Positions 41,536-50,532 of a stretch of DNA of 64,000 nt are shown one piece after another. The stretch is from Pseudomonas sp. (GTDB lineage Bacteria > Pseudomonadota > Gammaproteobacteria > Pseudomonadales > Pseudomonadaceae), in NCBI GenBank assembly GCA_030656145.1, contig JAUSOF010000093.1:29468-93467 (forward strand), read 5' to 3'. A model generated the notes under the pieces. The model did not search any database and was not told where the DNA came from. It was given only the letters and a program-made list of their open reading frames with translations. A program made the translations under genes and the position numbers. Each line of letters begins with the position of its first letter. Position 1 is the first letter of the stretch.

Positions 41536-42660
41536 TTATTTAGTCGCTTTCAATACCACGAACTTGGGCGTGGCCGCGACCTGCTCGACGCCGCGGAACA
41601 GGCGTTTGAGTTTGGCGTGGTAGCCCAGGTGGCGGTTGCCGACTATCCATAGCTCGCCGCCGGTCACCAGCGCGGCGCGGGCCTGCTGGAACATGCGCCA
41701 GGCGAGGAAGTCGCCCACCACCTGTTGCTGGTGGAACGGCGGGTTGCACAGCACCAGGTCCAGCGAATCTGCCGGCTGCTCGGCCAGGCCGTCGCCCGCG
41801 CGGAGCTCCACCGGCCGCTCGCCGAGCGCCGCCTGCCAGTTCTCCTGGGCCGATTGCACCGCCATATAGGATTCGTCGACCAGGGTCAGCTCGGCTTGCG
41901 GGCTGCCCAGCGCGTAGGCAATCCCCAGCACGCCATTGCCACAACCGAGATCCGCCACGCGCATGCGGCTGAGGTGTTTAGGCAGGTGGGGGAGGAAGGC
42001 GCGGGTGCCGATGTCGAGGCCTTCGCGGCAAAACACATTGGCATGGTTGAGCAGCTCGATGGCCGGTTTGTCCAGGCGATAGCGCGTGGGGTAGGGCGAG
42101 ACGGGCGCGGGTTTGACGCTCGGGGTGGCCAGCAGCAGTCGAGCTTTTTTAACCGCCAGCGAGGCTTGCACCGGGCCGATGTATTTTTCCAGCAGGTCGC
42201 CTGCCGCACGAGGCAGGTGCTTGACCATACCGGCAGCGATCACCTGTGCCTCGGGTGCCAGTTGGCCATGCAGGCGGATCAGTTGTTCTTCCAGCAAGGC
42301 CAGGGTCTTGGGCACCCGGACCACGACCACGTCGAACGGGCCCTGGGCGGTTGCGCTGGCCGGCACGAAGCTGACAGCGTCTGTCGGCAAGTGATTGCGC
42401 GCCAGGTTGGCCTGCAGCCCCAGGTAGCCCAGGTGCGAGTCGCCGCTGCTGGTGACCTGGGCATGGCCGGCCAGATTGACCGCCAGGGCGCCGAAACTGT
42501 CGTTGAGCACCAGTACGCGTGCGGTGGCCGGCAAGCCTTGCTCGTGCAGATGCTTGAGCAGGTACTCGTCGGCAGCATCGAAGGCTTGCAGGGGTTCGGC
42601 CTGCTGTTCGGGCTGGCGGATCAGGTCGAGTTGGGCAAAGGGTGTAACGAATATAGGCAT
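41536..42660 (-). CDS. rlmG: 23S rRNA (guanine-N2) methyltransferase RlmG
   Basis: A 374-residue methyltransferase with the doubled fold of RlmG/RsmC enzymes. The N-terminal domain (about 1-170) has lost the SAM motif. The C-terminal one has RVADLGCGNGVLGIAYALGS (SAM site) and LVLCNPPFHQQQ (the NPPFH catalytic motif of N2-guanine methylation). RlmG modifies guanine 1835 of 23S rRNA in E. coli. The start MPIFVTPFAQLDLIRQPEQQ fits the family. It is monocistronic and lies between a cytochrome gene and the histidine kinase operon. Confidence 0.9.
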   Translation of the reverse strand: MPIFVTPFAQLDLIRQPEQQAEPLQAFDAADEYLLKHLHEQGLPATARVLVLNDSFGALAVNLAGHAQVTSSGDSHLGYLGLQANLARNHLPTDAVSFVPASATAQGPFDVVVVRVPKTLALLEEQLIRLHGQLAPEAQVIAAGMVKHLPRAAGDLLEKYIGPVQASLAVKKARLLLATPSVKPAPVSPYPTRYRLDKPAIELLNHANVFCREGLDIGTRAFLPHLPKHLSRMRVADLGCGNGVLGIAYALGSPQAELTLVDESYMAVQSAQENWQAALGERPVELRAGDGLAEQPADSLDLVLCNPPFHQQQVVGDFLAWRMFQQARAALVTGGELWIVGNRHLGYHAKLKRLFRGVEQVAATPKFVVLKATK

Positions 42661-42803
42661 ATGGACTGCTGGTGTTGGTGGGCGGCGCTTTGCGAGTCAC
42701 GGTGAATGACCCGAGCACAACAGGGCGTGAAGTATGACCGCCAGTGACGACAAGTTCACCCGGCAGATTATGCGTGATGGGCGTGCGTGTCCGTCCAGCC
42801 TGT

Positions 42804-45224
42804 TCAGCTTGAGTCGCCGGTCGGGGCATCACTGGTAGACGGTTCTGCGCTGAGGGTCTGCGCTTCGCCCGAGGGCGCGCAGATGGGCAGGCGGATGGCG
42901 AAGCGCGCACCACGGCCCGGTTGGCTGGCCACCTCCAGTTTGCCGCCGAGTACTCCGGTGACCAGGTTGTGCACGATATTCAAACCCAGGCCACTGCCGC
43001 CCTGGCCCAGGCGGGTGGTGTAGAACGGGTCGAAGATCCGTGGCAGGTTCCCCTCGTCAATCCCATGGCCGTTATCCGACAGGGCCAGTTCGATCCAGCC
43101 GGGCTCGTAGGGGAAGGCATGCAGGCCGATCTTGCCGTGAGCCAAGCCTTGCAAGCCGTGGATCAGTGCGTTGTTGATCAGGTTCACCAAGACCTGCCCC
43201 AGTGCACCTGGGTAGCTATCCAGTGAGATGCTGTCGTCGATATTGCTCTCGATCACGAACGGCGTCTTTTTCAGCGTTGGGCCAAGGGTGATGAGGATTT
43301 CCTTGACCACCTCGCTGAGCTGGAAGTGCCGGCGCTGGGCGCTGGCCTGATCAACCGCCACTTGTTTGAAGCTGGTGATCAGCTCGCTGGCCTTGCGCAA
43401 GTTGCGCACCAAAATGTCGGTGGCCGTTTGGTTGTCATCGATAAACTGCTCCAGTGTCGAGCGTTTCAGCGCACCGCCGGTTATGGCCGCGGCGATACTG
43501 CGGCTGTGGTCTTCCAGGGTGCTGGCAGCCATCAGGCTGTTGCCTACCGGCGTGTTGAGTTCATGGGCAATGCCTGCGACCAGTGATCCCAGGGCAGCCA
43601 GTTTTTCACTCTGTACCAGTTCTTTCTGGGTCTTTTGCAGGGAACTCATGGCCTGGCTCAGCTCTGCATTACTCTGGCTGAGCGCCTCGGTGCGCTCTGT
43701 CACACGTTGTTCAAGGCTGGCATTCAGTTCGCGATAGGCAATTTCAGCTTTTTTCTGATCGGTGACGTCGATATCCATACAGACAAACATCTGCTGACCA
43801 CCGCTGCTCGGCAGGACGAATGTCGTGGCCAGGATGAACAACTGACGTTTATCAGGCAGGCGCAATTCACTTAAGTAGGGGCCGATCGCAACGCCCTTGC
43901 TAGCCTCTTCAAGTATGGACACGAACCAGCGCTGCTGCTCGGCGCTGTAGAACAGCGTGTCGAGTTTCTGGCCCAGGGCCTGATCGCGGTCTATGCCGTA
44001 GAGTGTTTCGCTGGCATGGTTCCAGAGCACAACCCGGCCTTCGGCATCGAACCATTGGATCGCCACGTTGGGTGTGTTTTCCAGGGTGGCAAGCAGGCGA
44101 TCCTCGCTTTCGCGCAAACTCTGGGCGGTAGCCAGCAAGGCTTCCTCGCGCTCGCGGATAGCACCCACCATGCGCTTGAGGCTGGCGCTCAAAGTATTCA
44201 GTTCGCTGATGGAAGTGGTCTGCATCGGCAGGTCGTAACTGCCGTTGGCAATCTGCCGAACCTGGCGGCTAAACAGCGAGATTTTATTGGCCAGGCTCCA
44301 GCTGGTGAGCGCGGCAATCGCCAGGGCTAGAGCCAGTGTGGCCGCCAGGGATAAGAGCAGGCGCTGCCAGGTCGAGCCTAGTAGGGCATAAGCCTGTTTG
44401 CTGGGCTGAGCCACCAGTACCTGCCAGTCGGGGCCGCTGACGGTGCGTGCCAGGCCGACCATCTCCTGGCTTTCGATCTGCAAGCGCTGGACCTTTGAGC
44501 CTGTACTCTGGAATACGGGCAGGTGCCCCAGGTTCAGTTGCTGGCTAGCCTCCTTGTTCTGCGAGCTGGCGATCAACTGGCGCTGACGATCGACGATCAG
44601 CACCTGTAACGCACCATCCTGGCTTAACTGCCTCGCCAGTTCGGGCAACGGGCTGATGGCGACCTCGCCGATCAAGGTGCGCTGGCCGAGTGGCCGGGCC
44701 AGGGCTACGGCCAGGCGGGAGCTGACGGTTGAAAGAAAGCTGTTGGACCAGGCGCCCGTTTGCTCAGCCTGGGCTTTGCGTACGAAGTCACGGGCGGAGA
44801 CGTCCAGCCCATAGAGGTTTTGCCGCAGATTGCGCTTGGCGGCCGGAATGCCGATGGCGCGTATGCGCCCTTGTGCATCGCTCAGGTAGATGGCTTCGTA
44901 GAAATCCGAGGTGTCAGCGTAGGCATCGAGTAGCGTCTGTATCTGCGCCTCGCTGAGGTCCGCCGAACTGTCGAACAGCCTGGCCAGAGAGCCCAGTTCA
45001 CGATCGGCAATCGCGAAGTGTCGTTCCAGCTGGCGGGCAATATTATCGGCCGCAAAGCCCTGGCGGGTGTCGACATCCTCAAGCAGTAGGGGTTCGTAAT
45101 ACAGTCGAAATAACAGGGCGACCGCCAGAATCGGCAGTGCGGCCACGATGATAAAGCGGCTGGCCAGGGTTAACAGAAGGGGGCGCGCCCTGAGCAGTTT
45201 ACTAAGGCTCGATAAAGCGTCCAT
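42804..45224 (-). CDS. Membrane histidine kinase with dCache-like sensor, HAMP and PAS
   Basis: An 806-residue sensor kinase. A membrane helix lies at about 19-41, a large periplasmic dCache-like domain at about 45-280, and a second helix at about 290-312 leads into HAMP. A PAS domain (about 385-500) holds LLATLENTPNVAIQWFDAEG. A coiled linker precedes the phosphoacceptor in LVAGIAHELNTPVGNSL (His554). The ATPase domain has the N box NLINNALIHG, G1 DNGHGID and G2 GGSGLGLNIV. The ATG overlaps the upstream solute-binding gene by 23 bases, so they are translationally coupled. No classical DNA-binding regulator is near; its likely partner is the REC-EAL protein of the same operon. Confidence 0.88.
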   Translation of the reverse strand: MDALSSLSKLLRARPLLLTLASRFIIVAALPILAVALLFRLYYEPLLLEDVDTRQGFAADNIARQLERHFAIADRELGSLARLFDSSADLSEAQIQTLLDAYADTSDFYEAIYLSDAQGRIRAIGIPAAKRNLRQNLYGLDVSARDFVRKAQAEQTGAWSNSFLSTVSSRLAVALARPLGQRTLIGEVAISPLPELARQLSQDGALQVLIVDRQRQLIASSQNKEASQQLNLGHLPVFQSTGSKVQRLQIESQEMVGLARTVSGPDWQVLVAQPSKQAYALLGSTWQRLLLSLAATLALALAIAALTSWSLANKISLFSRQVRQIANGSYDLPMQTTSISELNTLSASLKRMVGAIREREEALLATAQSLRESEDRLLATLENTPNVAIQWFDAEGRVVLWNHASETLYGIDRDQALGQKLDTLFYSAEQQRWFVSILEEASKGVAIGPYLSELRLPDKRQLFILATTFVLPSSGGQQMFVCMDIDVTDQKKAEIAYRELNASLEQRVTERTEALSQSNAELSQAMSSLQKTQKELVQSEKLAALGSLVAGIAHELNTPVGNSLMAASTLEDHSRSIAAAITGGALKRSTLEQFIDDNQTATDILVRNLRKASELITSFKQVAVDQASAQRRHFQLSEVVKEILITLGPTLKKTPFVIESNIDDSISLDSYPGALGQVLVNLINNALIHGLQGLAHGKIGLHAFPYEPGWIELALSDNGHGIDEGNLPRIFDPFYTTRLGQGGSGLGLNIVHNLVTGVLGGKLEVASQPGRGARFAIRLPICAPSGEAQTLSAEPSTSDAPTGDSS

Positions 45225-46317
45225 GCCTGACCACTCGTAGGTAATTTCGGTTGTTGTTATCACCAAAATCGTCAAAGACGATCGGCTGTTGCAGGCCCTC
45301 GAAGCGCCTGATGCGCAGCAGGGTTTGTTTGAGGTGTTCGTCGGGTCGGCGAGCGTTAATGGCCTGTAGCAAGACTTGAGTCGCGTTGTAGCCGGTGACG
45401 GCGGCGGTATCAACGTCCTGGCTGAAGCGTGCCTGGTATTGGCTGCGGAATGTGTTGAAGACCGGGCGTTCATCATTGAGGTTGAAGACCTGGGAGGTGA
45501 CCAGGCCCTCAACCGACTGGCCGCCCATTTCCAGCAGCGCATCGGCCGCTGCCCAGGCTGGAGTGGCCAGCACCAGATCAGGTTGTTGCTGCCGCAGATG
45601 CGAGGCGAGCATGGCCGTATCGAGGGCGCTGCTGACAATTATTACGGCCGGCGCGCCTGGTTTCAGGGCCGCGTGGGACAGTTCGGCATACTGCACCTCA
45701 GGGCTGCGCCGAAAATCGACCTGCTCTACAACGTGTCCGCCAAGGCCGGCGAAATACTGCGTAAAGCTGGCTGCCCAAGGCGCGGTGAAGATGGCGTTGC
45801 TTTGCTCAACCAACAGACTGACCCGGTTGATGCCGAGGCGTTTGTGCAGGTGGGTGGCAATGTCGCGGGCATCCAGGTTCTGGTGGCTGAGGGTGCGGAA
45901 GAACATGTCGTCCTTGCCGGCCAGCAGGGGAGATAACGGCGTAATACCCATGAGCAGGATATTGGCCTCGGTGAACGGCTCAGCCAGTGCTTCGGCAATC
46001 ACGCTGGTCATGGGGCCAAGTACGGCGTCTACCTGGCTGTCGATGAGCAGTTTGGCGGCCTGCCTGGCTCGTTGCGGATCGGAGCCGTCGTCGTGCGCGA
46101 GCATTTCAATCGGCCGACCCTGGATGCCGCCGCGGGCGTTGTGCTGCTCGATGGCCAGTTGCACGCCGTTGCGTCCCGAAATACCAAGGCTTGCACTGGT
46201 GCCCGAGCTATCGACGATGACCCCCAGGCGCAACGGCTCGACCGGAGCGCTCGGCTCCCCGCAGGCGGCCAGCAGGCCGGTGAGAACCAGGCAGGCAAGT
46301 GGGTGTTTAATCCGCAT
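45202..46317 (-). CDS. Periplasmic binding lipoprotein, branched-chain amino acid type (second copy)
   Basis: A 371-residue protein with a lipobox, LACLVLTGLLAACGEPSAPV (Cys19). The mature part is a type I periplasmic-binding fold: LRLGVIVDSSGTSASLGISG, then NGVQLAIEQHNARGGIQGRP and AVLGPMTSVIAEALAEPF. This is the Peripla_BP_6 (LivJ-like) group. No ABC permease or ATPase is present, so a sensing role for the operon's kinase is more likely than transport. It is a diverged paralogue of the preceding gene (both share HNA, GPMTS and LKQTLLR(I/L)RRF segments). Its 5-prime end overlaps the first copy by 11 bases. Confidence 0.85.
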   Translation of the reverse strand: MRIKHPLACLVLTGLLAACGEPSAPVEPLRLGVIVDSSGTSASLGISGRNGVQLAIEQHNARGGIQGRPIEMLAHDDGSDPQRARQAAKLLIDSQVDAVLGPMTSVIAEALAEPFTEANILLMGITPLSPLLAGKDDMFFRTLSHQNLDARDIATHLHKRLGINRVSLLVEQSNAIFTAPWAASFTQYFAGLGGHVVEQVDFRRSPEVQYAELSHAALKPGAPAVIIVSSALDTAMLASHLRQQQPDLVLATPAWAAADALLEMGGQSVEGLVTSQVFNLNDERPVFNTFRSQYQARFSQDVDTAAVTGYNATQVLLQAINARRPDEHLKQTLLRIRRFEGLQQPIVFDDFGDNNNRNYLRVVRHGRFIEP

Positions 46318-47419
46318 GCCGGTATTGGCCCTGATGAATGCGGGTGATGTAGGTCGGGATACTGGTGTCGCCATAGGCGTCGAGTTCGATAGGCCCCTGC
46401 AAGCCTTGAAAACGACGCAAGCGCAGCAGGGTCTGCTTGAGTGATTCGTCTGCGCGCTGTTCGGCCAAGCCTTGCAGTACCACGCGGGTGGCATTGTAGG
46501 CTGTCAACGCTGGAAAGCCTGCCGCTTCGCCATAGCGTGCACTATAGATTTGGAGGAAATCAGTAAATGCTGCCGAGGTGTCTTGCATGTTGATGTATTG
46601 CGCCACGATCACCCCCTCGACCGCATTGCCGCCCAGCTCAACCAGTTTGCCGCTGCCGGCCCATTCGGCAGTGGCAATGGTGAGTTGCTCCTGCTGCTGG
46701 CGCAGCTGATTGATCAGCAAGGCGGCGTCCAGTGCGCTGGTGATCAGGAGTACGGCCTGGGGCTCCTGCGTCAGCGCCTGGCGTGCCAATTGGGCGTAGT
46801 CAAGCGTGGTAGAGGAGTCGAATGCCGTGGTCTGTAGCGTGCGCCCGCCCAGCGCCTCGAAGCGGGTACTGAAGTGCCCCGCCCAAGAGTCGGTATAGGC
46901 TTTGTTGCGGTGATCGACAATCAGGCTGACGCGTTCGATCTGGTGTTGCTGGCTGAGGTAGGTGGCCATCACCCGGGCGTGTTCATCATTGCTGCCGATG
47001 GTGCGGAAAAACTGGTCATCCTGGCCGTTCAGCAGGTCAGTGCTGACCGGACCGCCCATCAGCAACACCCCGGCCTCTGTTGCCAGCGGCGCGAGGGCGA
47101 CTGCAACGGCACTGGTCATTGGGCCGATCACTGCATGCACTTGCTGTTCTAGCAACTCGGCAAAAGCCTGTTTGCCCAGTGCCGGGTTCAACTGATCGTC
47201 GCGAATAATCAGCTGAACGGCACGGCCTTTATTGCCGGTTGCTGCATTGTGCTGTTCGACGGCCAGCTGAGCGCCATTGCGCGCGGCAAGACCCAGGTCT
47301 GCATTGGATCCGGACAGGCCACCAATAAAACCAAGGCGGATGGGCTCGGGATCGCTACAGGCGCTGCTCAGTAGCGTGAGCGCGATAAGGGCAATACGGT
47401 GCAGTTTTGGGCCGGGCAT
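46307..47419 (-). CDS. Periplasmic binding lipoprotein, branched-chain amino acid type (first copy)
   Basis: A 370-residue protein with a lipobox IALIALTLLSSACSDPEPIR (Cys21). The fold starts LGFIGGLSGSNADLGLAARN, then GAQLAVEQHNAATGNKGRAV and AVIGPMTSAVAVALAPLATE. Its ligand pocket residues differ from the second copy, and the two genes are far from identical, implying an old duplication and possibly different ligands. It starts 3 bases after the REC-EAL gene and overlaps the second copy, so all four genes are one transcript. Ligand unknown; amino acids, amides or aromatic acids are typical for the group. Confidence 0.85.
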   Translation of the reverse strand: MPGPKLHRIALIALTLLSSACSDPEPIRLGFIGGLSGSNADLGLAARNGAQLAVEQHNAATGNKGRAVQLIIRDDQLNPALGKQAFAELLEQQVHAVIGPMTSAVAVALAPLATEAGVLLMGGPVSTDLLNGQDDQFFRTIGSNDEHARVMATYLSQQHQIERVSLIVDHRNKAYTDSWAGHFSTRFEALGGRTLQTTAFDSSTTLDYAQLARQALTQEPQAVLLITSALDAALLINQLRQQQEQLTIATAEWAGSGKLVELGGNAVEGVIVAQYINMQDTSAAFTDFLQIYSARYGEAAGFPALTAYNATRVVLQGLAEQRADESLKQTLLRLRRFQGLQGPIELDAYGDTSIPTYITRIHQGQYRHAD

Positions 47420-47422
47420 GGG

Positions 47423-49645
47423 CTATTCACTCTGGCGCGATGCGATGAAGGCAAGGAGTTCGTCTAGCGGCATGGGTTTGGCAAACAGGTAGCCCTGACC
47501 TTCGTGGCAGCCCATTTGCTTGAGCAGCATGGCCTGGCTTTGCTGTTCAATACCCTCGGCAATCACCTCAAGGTCCAGGCTATGGCCTAGCTGGATAATG
47601 GTTTCGACGATGCGCCTGCCGCCCTCGCTCTGTTCCAGTTGGCGAATAAAACTGAGGTCAATTTTCAGCCGGTCCACGTTCAGGCGCTCCAGGTAACTGA
47701 GCGAGGAAAACCCGGTGCCGAAATCGTCTATGGCCAAGGTCAGGCCCTGCGCCTTGATTTGGTCGATCAGCACGGTCATCAGGTCGGCCTCAAGCATGGC
47801 CATCGATTCAGTGATCTCAAGCTCGATCAGTTGGGGCAGCACGCGGCTTTCGGCAAGGGCACTGCTGAGCATGTCGATAAAGCCTGGGTGGCGCAGTTGC
47901 GCAACCGAGACATTGATCGCCATGCGCAGCGGGTCTTGGCTGTGTTGGTTGATCGTGTCGAGATCATGACAGGCGACACGCAAGACCCACTCGCCCAGCG
48001 GCACGATCAACCCCGAGCTCTCGGCAAGGGGGATGAACTCGGCAGGGGAGACGAAACGGTTGTCTTCGGTGCGCCAGCGTAGCAGGGCCTCGACGCCCAC
48101 CAGCTGATTATTCTGCAGGTTGAACTGGGGTTGGTAGACGACGAACAGGCGCTCGTGCTCAAACGCCAGGCGCAGGTCTTGCAATAACTGCACCCGGGCC
48201 CGGGTCTCGAACTCCATCTGGCGGCAGAAGTGGCTGATACTGCCGCGCTGGTGATGCTTGCCATGCTTGAGGGCGATGCTGGCAGCTTTCAGGGCATCCC
48301 TGCCTTTGCCATCCACCTGGTCTAAACGGGCAAGGCCGATGGTGGCGGTGATGCGTTGGCTCAGATCGGCAAACTGCAGTGGGTCCTGCAGCACTAATTG
48401 CAGACGCTCCGGGCAGAGTGTGCTGTGCTCGGCAAGGATGCCGAACACATCGCCATCAACCCGCGCGAGCAGGCTGCTGATCGGTAGTGAGGCCTGCAAG
48501 TGCGTGCACATGGCTTGCAGCATGGCATCGCCCAGCTTATGCCCCAGGGTGTCGTTGAATTCCGAAAAGCCATCGATATCGATCAGGGCCAGCGTGAGGT
48601 CGCCAGCGGTGCTACTTGCCAGCGCTCGATCCAGGGCGTGGATCAGCGCCAGGCGATTGGGAATATGCAGCAGTTGGTCGTTGTAGGCGTGATCCTTGAG
48701 CTGGCTAAGCAGCAGGACGTTGTCCAGGGTAATAACGATATTGCTGCAGAACACTTCAAGTAGCTGCTTATCCAGCTCGTCGAGCTGGCGCTCGGTTTGC
48801 AGGTAGGCTGCCATGTGGTTGTGGCCCTGGCCCTGGAAGAACAGGGTAGTGCTGGTCTCGCCATAAAGATTGCGTCGCTCGCTGAGCGCCTGCTTGAGTG
48901 CGCCGGCCACTTGGCGGTCGGGCAACTCGCTCAGTTGTTTATCGATACAGGCAGTGAGGTTGCCGGCGGCCGCCACGATCAAGGCGCTGGAGGGTGAAAA
49001 TTCATGGTCATAGGCGCACACCAGGCCCTCTGGCGGGAGGCCCAAAAGGCCGCAAATCTGGGTGATGATGCCGGCGGCAAATTCGCTGACGCCCTGGCGA
49101 GCGAGTAACTGGCTGCTGGCGCGGATCACCATGCCCAAACCGCGCCGGCTGGCGTTGATGGTGTGAATCTGGTCGTAGGAGCGAATGGCGGTGGTCAGCG
49201 AGGTATAGAGGCGATTGCGGGTCAGTTCGGACTTGGTTTTATAGTCGTTGATGTCGTAATCGCGGATGGCCTCCAGTTCCGGGGCGTAACCCGGTTGGCC
49301 CGTGCGCAGGATGATGCGTGTCTCGCTGTTGCCCATCTCTTCGCGGATGCGTTTTACCAGGTGCAGGCCGGCATGCTCGGACTCCATCACCACATCCAGC
49401 AGGATTACCGCTACGTCTGGCTCTGCGCTGAGAAGATCGACAGCCTGGCTGGCTGAGTAAGCGTGCAGGAATTCGAGTGGGCGGCCGAGGATCTGTGTAT
49501 TGGCCAGGGCGAAACAGGTGGACTGATGAACATCCTGGTCATCATCGACAATCAGGACCCGCCAGATTTGTCTGGGTTTCTCCACTGGCACATGGCCGGT
49601 TTCGGCGTCGAAGGTAAAGAGGTCGTCGTCGGCAATATCGGTCAT
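47423..49645 (-). CDS. Response regulator with DUF3369, degenerate GGDEF and EAL domains
   Basis: A 740-residue protein. The receiver (28-155) has VLIVDDDQDVH with Asp84 in VAVILLDVVMES and the lysine of DYKTK. DUF3369 (about 160-330) follows. The GGDEF domain (about 335-490) carries RVDGDVFGIL in place of RGGDEF, so cyclase activity is unlikely. The EAL domain (about 500-735) keeps VGVEALLRW, NVSVAQLRHP, ELEITES, IDDFGTGFSSLSYL and AEGIE, so c-di-GMP breakdown is likely. It heads the four-gene operon with binding lipoproteins and kinase. It is probably phosphorylated by the kinase at 42804-45224. Confidence 0.9.
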   Translation of the reverse strand: MTDIADDDLFTFDAETGHVPVEKPRQIWRVLIVDDDQDVHQSTCFALANTQILGRPLEFLHAYSASQAVDLLSAEPDVAVILLDVVMESEHAGLHLVKRIREEMGNSETRIILRTGQPGYAPELEAIRDYDINDYKTKSELTRNRLYTSLTTAIRSYDQIHTINASRRGLGMVIRASSQLLARQGVSEFAAGIITQICGLLGLPPEGLVCAYDHEFSPSSALIVAAAGNLTACIDKQLSELPDRQVAGALKQALSERRNLYGETSTTLFFQGQGHNHMAAYLQTERQLDELDKQLLEVFCSNIVITLDNVLLLSQLKDHAYNDQLLHIPNRLALIHALDRALASSTAGDLTLALIDIDGFSEFNDTLGHKLGDAMLQAMCTHLQASLPISSLLARVDGDVFGILAEHSTLCPERLQLVLQDPLQFADLSQRITATIGLARLDQVDGKGRDALKAASIALKHGKHHQRGSISHFCRQMEFETRARVQLLQDLRLAFEHERLFVVYQPQFNLQNNQLVGVEALLRWRTEDNRFVSPAEFIPLAESSGLIVPLGEWVLRVACHDLDTINQHSQDPLRMAINVSVAQLRHPGFIDMLSSALAESRVLPQLIELEITESMAMLEADLMTVLIDQIKAQGLTLAIDDFGTGFSSLSYLERLNVDRLKIDLSFIRQLEQSEGGRRIVETIIQLGHSLDLEVIAEGIEQQSQAMLLKQMGCHEGQGYLFAKPMPLDELLAFIASRQSE

Positions 49646-50011
49646 GAATCAGCCTTAACTAATGGAAAACTCCAGCTGGCTACAGCCCAACGTTTCAGTT
49701 TGGGTCTTTGTCCTGCCGTTACTCATCGCTCAGTTGCTGTTGCACCTGGTGTGATCAACGCCTTTCGCAGTCTAGCTAAAAACGCTCGTCAGCAGAGTCT
49801 ATTTATTACGCGTTGAACTATGACTTGGCCATGCAGGCTGCTGCCGGTTTGTGGTGTATCAGGTGTCTCGCTAAACGCTGGCGAGCTTGAAGCGGCGGCA
49901 CGGGTCAGCGCAAGGCTGATAATTGCGGGGCGAGGGCATCCGCGCGCACGGTTGACTGCTCAGTTGGCAACTCAGCCGAAGCAAGTGGCAGGTCGTGATG
50001 TCCTCAAGCAC
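49646..50011. other. 366-bp region upstream of the signalling operon
   Basis: Holds the presumed promoter of the minus-strand signalling operon; no gene or clear operator was recognised. A short open stretch (49820-50110, plus strand) lacks a ribosome binding site and runs into mscL in antisense, so it was not called. Confidence 0.4.
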
Positions 50012-50034
50012 AAAAGGCACCCGAGGGTGCCTTT
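50012..50034 (-). terminator. Rho-independent terminator of mscL
   Basis: Perfect stem AAAGGCACCC/GGGTGCCTTT with loop GAG, followed on the minus strand by TTGTGC, 18 bases after the mscL stop. Confidence 0.88.
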
Positions 50035-50052
50035 AGCTGTTGCTGCCGGGTG

Positions 50053-50466
50053 CTATTGCTTGGCTTGCTGCGCCTTGAGTAAATCGCGGATTTCGCTCAG
50101 TAACTCCTGATCCTTGGACGGGGCAGGTGGTACGGCGGGTGCTGCTTCCTCTTCGCGCTTGAGGCGGTTGATCACCTTGACGCCCATAAAGATGGCAAAG
50201 GCCACAATCACAAAATCTATTACGCTCTGGATAAACTTGCCGTAGGAAAGAGTCACGGCGGCGATCTCCCCTTCGGCGGCTTTGAGCACGATAGCCAGGT
50301 CGGAAAAGTCTACCCCTCCAATGAGTACGCCCAGCGGCGGCATGACTACATCACCGACGAAGGACGAGACGATCTTGCCAAAGGCGGCACCGATGATGAT
50401 GCCCACAGCCATGTCGACCACGTTGCCTTTGACTGCAAATGCCTTGAATTCACTGACTATGCTCAT
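50053..50466 (-). CDS. mscL: Large-conductance mechanosensitive channel MscL
   Basis: A 137-residue channel. The first helix FAVKGNVVDMAVGIIIGAAF (with GKIVSSFVGDVVMPP) and the second (VIDFVIVAFAIFMGVKVINR) match MscL closely. A charged C-terminal helix (KDQELLSEIRDLLKAQQAKQ) follows. It forms a pentamer that opens when membrane tension rises at hypo-osmotic shock. The ATG chosen gives MSIVSEFKAF, the usual start. It is monocistronic with its own terminator. Confidence 0.95.
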   Translation of the reverse strand: MSIVSEFKAFAVKGNVVDMAVGIIIGAAFGKIVSSFVGDVVMPPLGVLIGGVDFSDLAIVLKAAEGEIAAVTLSYGKFIQSVIDFVIVAFAIFMGVKVINRLKREEEAAPAVPPAPSKDQELLSEIRDLLKAQQAKQ

Positions 50467-50532
50467 GCTGCGTTCCTGGTAGGTGAGGTTGAACTGAGTG
50501 TAATCCAAGGCACGCCGCATGCCAGTGCCCTT

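Noticed and set aside
45225..45638. N-terminal extension of the histidine kinase frame over the binding-protein gene
   Set aside because: The region codes for the end of the solute-binding protein in another frame; the kinase membrane helix starts right after the ATG at 45224.
49820..50110. A 96-codon plus-strand frame upstream of the signalling operon
   Set aside because: It crosses the mscL terminator and the mscL 3-prime end in antisense and has no start signal.
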